The notes under the pieces are model-generated. The model was not told the DNA's origin. It saw only the letters and a program-made list of their open reading frames with translations, and did not search any database. Both the position numbers and the translations under genes were made by a program. DNA of 64,000 nucleotides from Phyto melanocephala (lineage: Eukaryota; Arthropoda; Insecta; Diptera; Rhinophoridae), in NCBI GenBank assembly GCA_941918925.1, contig OW799233.1, positions 158,066,845 to 158,130,844 on the forward strand, given 5' to 3'. Position 1 is the stretch's first letter; each line of letters begins with the position of its first letter. This document shows, piece after piece, positions 59,792 to 64,000 of this stretch.

Positions 59792-60515
59792 ACAAGTGCT
59801 CAAGGAATCTCATCAAATAAAATGTAACGAAATACCAAATGTATTTATAAAGTATCGGGAAAAACAAGTGGAAACAATGTGAGAAATGGGAAAGTGGAAA
59901 AACGCAGTAAAAAATATGGAAAAAGAAACATAAAAAAAAACAATAAAATGTTCTGCTGTGTACTTCATAAAACGTATTTTGAGTTGAAGCCAAAAAAAAA
60001 AGAAACATTTGAACTAGTGGCCAAATATACAAAAAAAATCGAAAAGCATACAGAAGCCTTAAAAAGAAAAAACCAACAACAACAATTTTTTTTATTTTCA
60101 TTTTGACAATAAAAAAAATTTATGATATTAGTTTGTGGGCCACAGTGCATTAGGTTTTGTGTGTATGTGTGTGGGTTTGTAAAGTTGTTTTCCACAGAAA
60201 AATCCCAAAAAACACATTTAAGTATATCAATTTATAATGCTCGTTGCATACAGTTAGCTTCGCGTTTTTTATGCGACAGAAAAAGGGTTGCCAGCTAGTT
60301 TTTTTAAAGATGCTGAGGATTCAAGCTCAAAAGATGTTTTTTTAAGTTAAACAAGTTAAAGTGCCTTATACAACAGAGACGAATCTAATAACAATTATAA
60401 CTATCGATAACATAATTATCAAATCGTAGCGTAGCCCAGATTTTAGAATTAATGTTATACGCACTTCTGCTTTATTATTTCCGATGTCATTTTTTATTTA
60501 GAACTAGCCAAACCC
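59792..60515. other. Spacer, nothing recognised
   Basis: The long minus-strand frame at 59688-60101 is F/Y-rich and arises from A-rich plus-strand sequence. Confidence 0.45.
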
Positions 60516-61245
60516 GGCGCGCGTTGCTACCCCTCTTAATGAATCGAAATGCATTCTGAATTTTAATTGTATATCAAGTGAAAAAACCTAATAATTATAA
60601 TTTTTTTATGGGCGTGGCATTGCCCACTTTTCTAATCACGAAATTGTAAAATCATAACAGCTCAATATGTGTGCAAAATTTCAGAATAATCGGTCCAGTG
60701 CAAGTACCTCAAAATGATACCTTTTTTTTATGGGCGTGGCACTGCCCACTTTTCTAATCACGAAATTATTACGTCATGACAGCTCGATATGTGTGCAAAG
60801 TATCAGAAAAATCGGTCTCGTGCAATTACCTCAAAATTATAACCTTTTTTTATGGGCGTGGCCCTGCCGACTTTTCTAATCACGAAATTATATGGTTATG
60901 ACAGCTTAGTATGTTTGCAAAGTTTCAGAAAAATCGCTCCAGTGCAAGTACCTCAAAATTAAAATTTTTTTAGGGGCGTGGCCCCGCCCACTTTTCTTAT
61001 CACGAAATTATTTAGTCATGACAGCTCGATATGTGTGCAAAGTTTCAGAAAAATCGGTCAAGTGCAAGTAGCTAAAACTGATAACTAGTTTTTATGGGCG
61101 TGGCCTCGCCTACAATTTTCCACCCATAAACACTCCCTGGTATGAGTACAACAACTTGCCAAAGTTTAAGTCCGATCGGTTTTACAGTTTCGGAGTCTAT
61201 AGCTAACACACACACACAGAGTTTCACTTTTATATATATAGATTT
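60516..61245 (+). mobile_element. 122-bp tandem repeat element (family F)
   Basis: Five GGGCGTGG anchors lie at 60610, 60732, 60854, 60974 and 61096, spaced 120-122 bp. Each unit has CCCACTTTTCTAATCACGAA, GACAGCTCGATATGTGTGCA, AATCGGTC and AAGTACCTCAAAAT. It starts near ACCCGGCGCGCGTTGCTACC and ends AACACACACACACAG...TTTATATATATAGATTTT. These outer words are typical of a dispersed animal repeat, but I cannot assign the superfamily. Confidence 0.7.
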
Positions 61246-61479
61246 TTACTTAGTGAAGTGTGTATTCTACCTGTCCATACATTTCATTTGATACCCATAT
61301 TGATAAGTTTAAGAAACCATACACTATTTTGTACGTTATCTTGTAGTTTCAAATCAATTTTGTAGTTTTTCTTAGGAATAATGTTTGAGCTAACGTCTTG
61401 CAATTTGTTGTCACTAGCTGCCCCAAAACTATTAAGTACCTAAAGAAACTTGATATATTTAAAAAACATATATTTTTGC

Positions 61480-62000
61480 CAAACAATTTTTGCCTATAAC
61501 TTTGCCGATAAGTAATGAATTTGTCTAATTTGTTTGCGAATAGCCCTCCGTCTGTTCGTTTATCCGTCTGTGTGATGATATCAATTTTAGAAGCCCCCAC
61601 ATGTCGCACATACGTCTGTGTTATTACTCTTTAGTAAATATTCGAAAAGTAATCGCTGGATATCAACCAGCATAATTTCCCACAACTTGCTAAGATATAA
61701 GCAAATAAACATGTGCCTCTGCATTTTCCCATATTTTTAACATAAAAAAAAATAAAATTTTCAGTACTAGTATATTTTGTAGACTCTTTTGGTACTATTT
61801 ATAGATGTTATGTATTTATATGGGTGTATTAATGAAAAATTTGGGACAAATGAGTCACTTATCGGGAAAGTTATAGGCTAAGAATATATGAAAATATTTA
61901 TTTATTTAAATATATCAAGACTCTCTAGCTTTAAACTAATTCTTGCACAGAAAAAATTATAGATAAAATATTTTTAAACAAGATTTAGATTTAATTTCAA
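61480..62000 (-). mobile_element. Subtype-C like, highly diverged
   Basis: Words in subtype-C order include CTCCGTCTGTTCG, ATATCAATTTTAGAAGCCCC, GCTAAGATATAAGCAAATAA and GGGAAAGTTATAGGC. Ends are not visible. Confidence 0.4.
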
Positions 62001-62630
62001 CTTCTATTAATATTTTAATTGTTTCAAATAATTTTTTGTTGGATTATTTCCTTAGTTTAACACATACGCTAAAACAACAAATTAAGTTTTTTTATTTGCA
62101 GTTAGTGTGCATTTTCATTGTTTGATATTTCTATAATTAATTTTATAATTCTTATTTGGTTAAAGATACTGTAGACTTAAATATTTTAGTTTGATACAAC
62201 ACTTTGAAGAAGCTTTTTTCTTGTCTTGTGTGTCATACGTCTATTTTTATTAATTAAATAATTCTCTTTGATTAAAAATTTCTTTGAGATTTTAACTAGC
62301 TTGTCATTGATTGATTCTCTGAAATTTTTGTCTGAATTAAATAAATATTTTTTTTAAATATTCTTGAATTAAATAATGTTTGTGAATTTTTTTTTTTTTT
62401 TTTGAAAATCGGAAATTGTTTCAATAAACTTTTTATTTGTTTCTGTTAATAATTTGTTTAAATTAAAAATTTTACAGATTCAAACATAAAACTGTATTGG
62501 AAAAAAATTCGTTTTTTTTGTTTGAATTTACAAATTTAGTGATAGGTCCTCATTCAAACAAATATCATATTTGGTTCTCTAAATTTCTTTATTGAATCAG
62601 AAATTTAACTTTTTCTGTGTTGGTTATTCT
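62001..62630. other. AT-rich stretch, nothing recognised
   Basis: Only T-rich runs. Confidence 0.5.
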
Positions 62631-63130
62631 AATAACACCAAATTGCAAGCCGTGGCCTCTTAAATAAGTGCTTGAAAAAACTTATTATTCGTTTTAAAAC
62701 TAACTGAGATATAAGCAACAAAATACAATGTTATTCCTAAAACAATGTCTTTCCTAAAACGAATATGAAAATTTTTTACCTCCTAGACAACCAAGAGGAT
62801 CTATATGGGTATCAAAAGAAAGAGCTTAAATTGCATAATAATTGAAATTAAAAAAGGCATGGTGGGCGTTCCTACAATATGGTCCACAGTTTAAACTTTT
62901 AAATGTACTCCTTTTCAACCCCTTAATAGTTACACTAAAGGAATGCTTGGTCAGTAGAGTACAGTAGACTGTGAAGGAGTGTAAAATCCAAGATGACATC
63001 TAAACAAAATGGTGGACAATTTCTTTCCTAACCCCATCAATATGGTCACTACAGTATAATAGAATTAACTATATAAAATATCCAAATCGAACATGGCATC
63101 GGAAATAATGCAAAATGGCTTAAAGTTTTA
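62631..63130 (+). mobile_element. Subtype-C internal modules
   Basis: AAATTGCAAGCCGTGGCCTCT resembles 825-850. CCAAGATGACATCTAAACA with GTAGAGTACAGTAGA repeats the module pair of 80-328. Outer ends are not resolved; a terminus-like TATACCCTTGTCACGTATGG lies at 63830. Confidence 0.4.
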
Positions 63131-64000
63131 AATCTGAAATCTTGGCTACACTACAGTGAAGTGAAAAGGATAGACCTAAATGAGTAGTACTAGTAAATGG
63201 CCAATCCTTTCGACATCACACCGTTATTAAAAGTTTCTAATAACAGCTAGAGGGTCAGTAGCGTTTTCTCAGTAACAAGCTGATTATTAATGTCAACACC
63301 AATAGTCAGTTGTACTTTTGACAATGTCATTAGTGAAGCAGTACATTTTCGATGTCGGCACTTACTTCAGGGTAGACACAAATAATATATCCACTATTTG
63401 AAGCTCAGTGTAGGTAGAGAGAAAATGTGTGAGTTTGACAAGATTTTTTTACAGCAAAAAACGTAAAGGTAGAAATTTTGATGCAACTCAGGTGGACTAA
63501 AATAATAAAAAAAAAAAGCTCACAAAAAGCATTTCCATTAACATCAAATCTTGTCATCAATTCTAAAGTTTTTCTACAAAGAGACAGAGACAGTTGTAGG
63601 TTCTTGCGCTTGTATCTAAATAATTCGTTTTTCTTGTTTTGGCGAGAACATTTTTGTCTTTGTATTGAGCTAAAAAAAAATTATAAATAAAAAAGAGAGG
63701 CGGTAATTTTTTCTGATTTTTATCCTCTTTATTCTTTATTTTAAATAATAAACCTCTGCATAATAATATATATAATATTGTCCCAAATAAATGTTATAAA
63801 AATAAACAACGAAATGGAAAACCTATGTTATACCCTTGTCACGTATGGTTAAGGGTATAATTAAGGCCATATTGATTTTTCTTGATTTACAATTGGTTCT
63901 TTTACAGAATTCATTTATTTTTTTAATCCATTTATTTATTTATAGATTTTTTTTTAAATTTTCTTCTTATTCCCCTTGCATAGAAAAAAGTTTCTTTATA
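63131..64000. other. Stretch without recognised genes
   Basis: A short subtype-C terminus (GAAATGGAAAACCTATGTTA then TACCCTTGTCAC and AAGGGTATAA) is at 63810-63862. Nothing else is supported. Confidence 0.4.

Noticed and set aside
59688..60101. 137-codon minus-strand frame
   Set aside because: Strong F/Y/L bias from A-rich plus-strand sequence; no motif.
57816..61110. CRISPR array
   Set aside because: The tandem units are 288 and 122 bp without spacer structure, in a eukaryotic context.

Overview
The window looks like a deep non-coding interval of an AT-rich insect genome, most likely a higher fly. The evidence is Tc1/mariner (DD41D and DD37E), hAT and Transib relics, an insect-type I/R1-like LINE tail ending in CCTAACCTAACC, and short elements that share a 3' hairpin. 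No complete host gene is visible. Nearly everything recognisable is mobile DNA, much of it nested and decayed.

Layout. 0-5.8 kb: copies of a hairpin-ended short family (subtype C) and a Tc1-type MITE. 5.8-8.4 kb: a GGGCCATT-ended element with a hAT MITE inside it (8-bp target duplication), then a subtype-A copy. 8.4-11.1 kb: a 2.7-kb subtype-B element carrying a deleted mariner; its opposite-strand sister lies at 57.3-59.8 kb and holds a 288-bp tandem array. 11.2-16.2 kb: a BED-finger hAT fragment, a tRNA-derived SINE caught in a perfect 78-bp inverted repeat, and DD41D mariner relics. 16.2-25.7 kb: mostly empty, with one mariner relic and two subtype-A copies. 25.8-28.0 kb: a second GGGCCATT element holding a MITE and a nearly complete DD37E transposon. 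28-32.3 kb: CAGCAAAA MITEs, a second SINE and a subtype-C copy. 32.5-35.7 kb: the only possible host-gene traces, namely a recursive-splice-like site (+), a possible 27-nt microexon (-) and a GC-rich 82-bp exon candidate (-). 36-47.3 kb: MITEs, mariner relics, a 5'-truncated LINE inserted in a MITE, and subtype-A copies. 49.8-51.8 kb: a Transib (RAG1-related) relic with RSS-like ends and a 5-bp target duplication. 52-55.5 kb: a long hairpin and a hAT relic split by a subtype-A copy. 60.5-61.2 kb: a 122-bp tandem array. The rest is AT-rich sequence without recognisable content.

The parts do not form a pathway. They are layers of insertions whose relative ages can be read from nesting and target duplications. 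The simplest reading is a long intron or intergenic region that has gathered transposons. Family labels A to F are local to this report. Assignments come from reading motifs, not from database searches.
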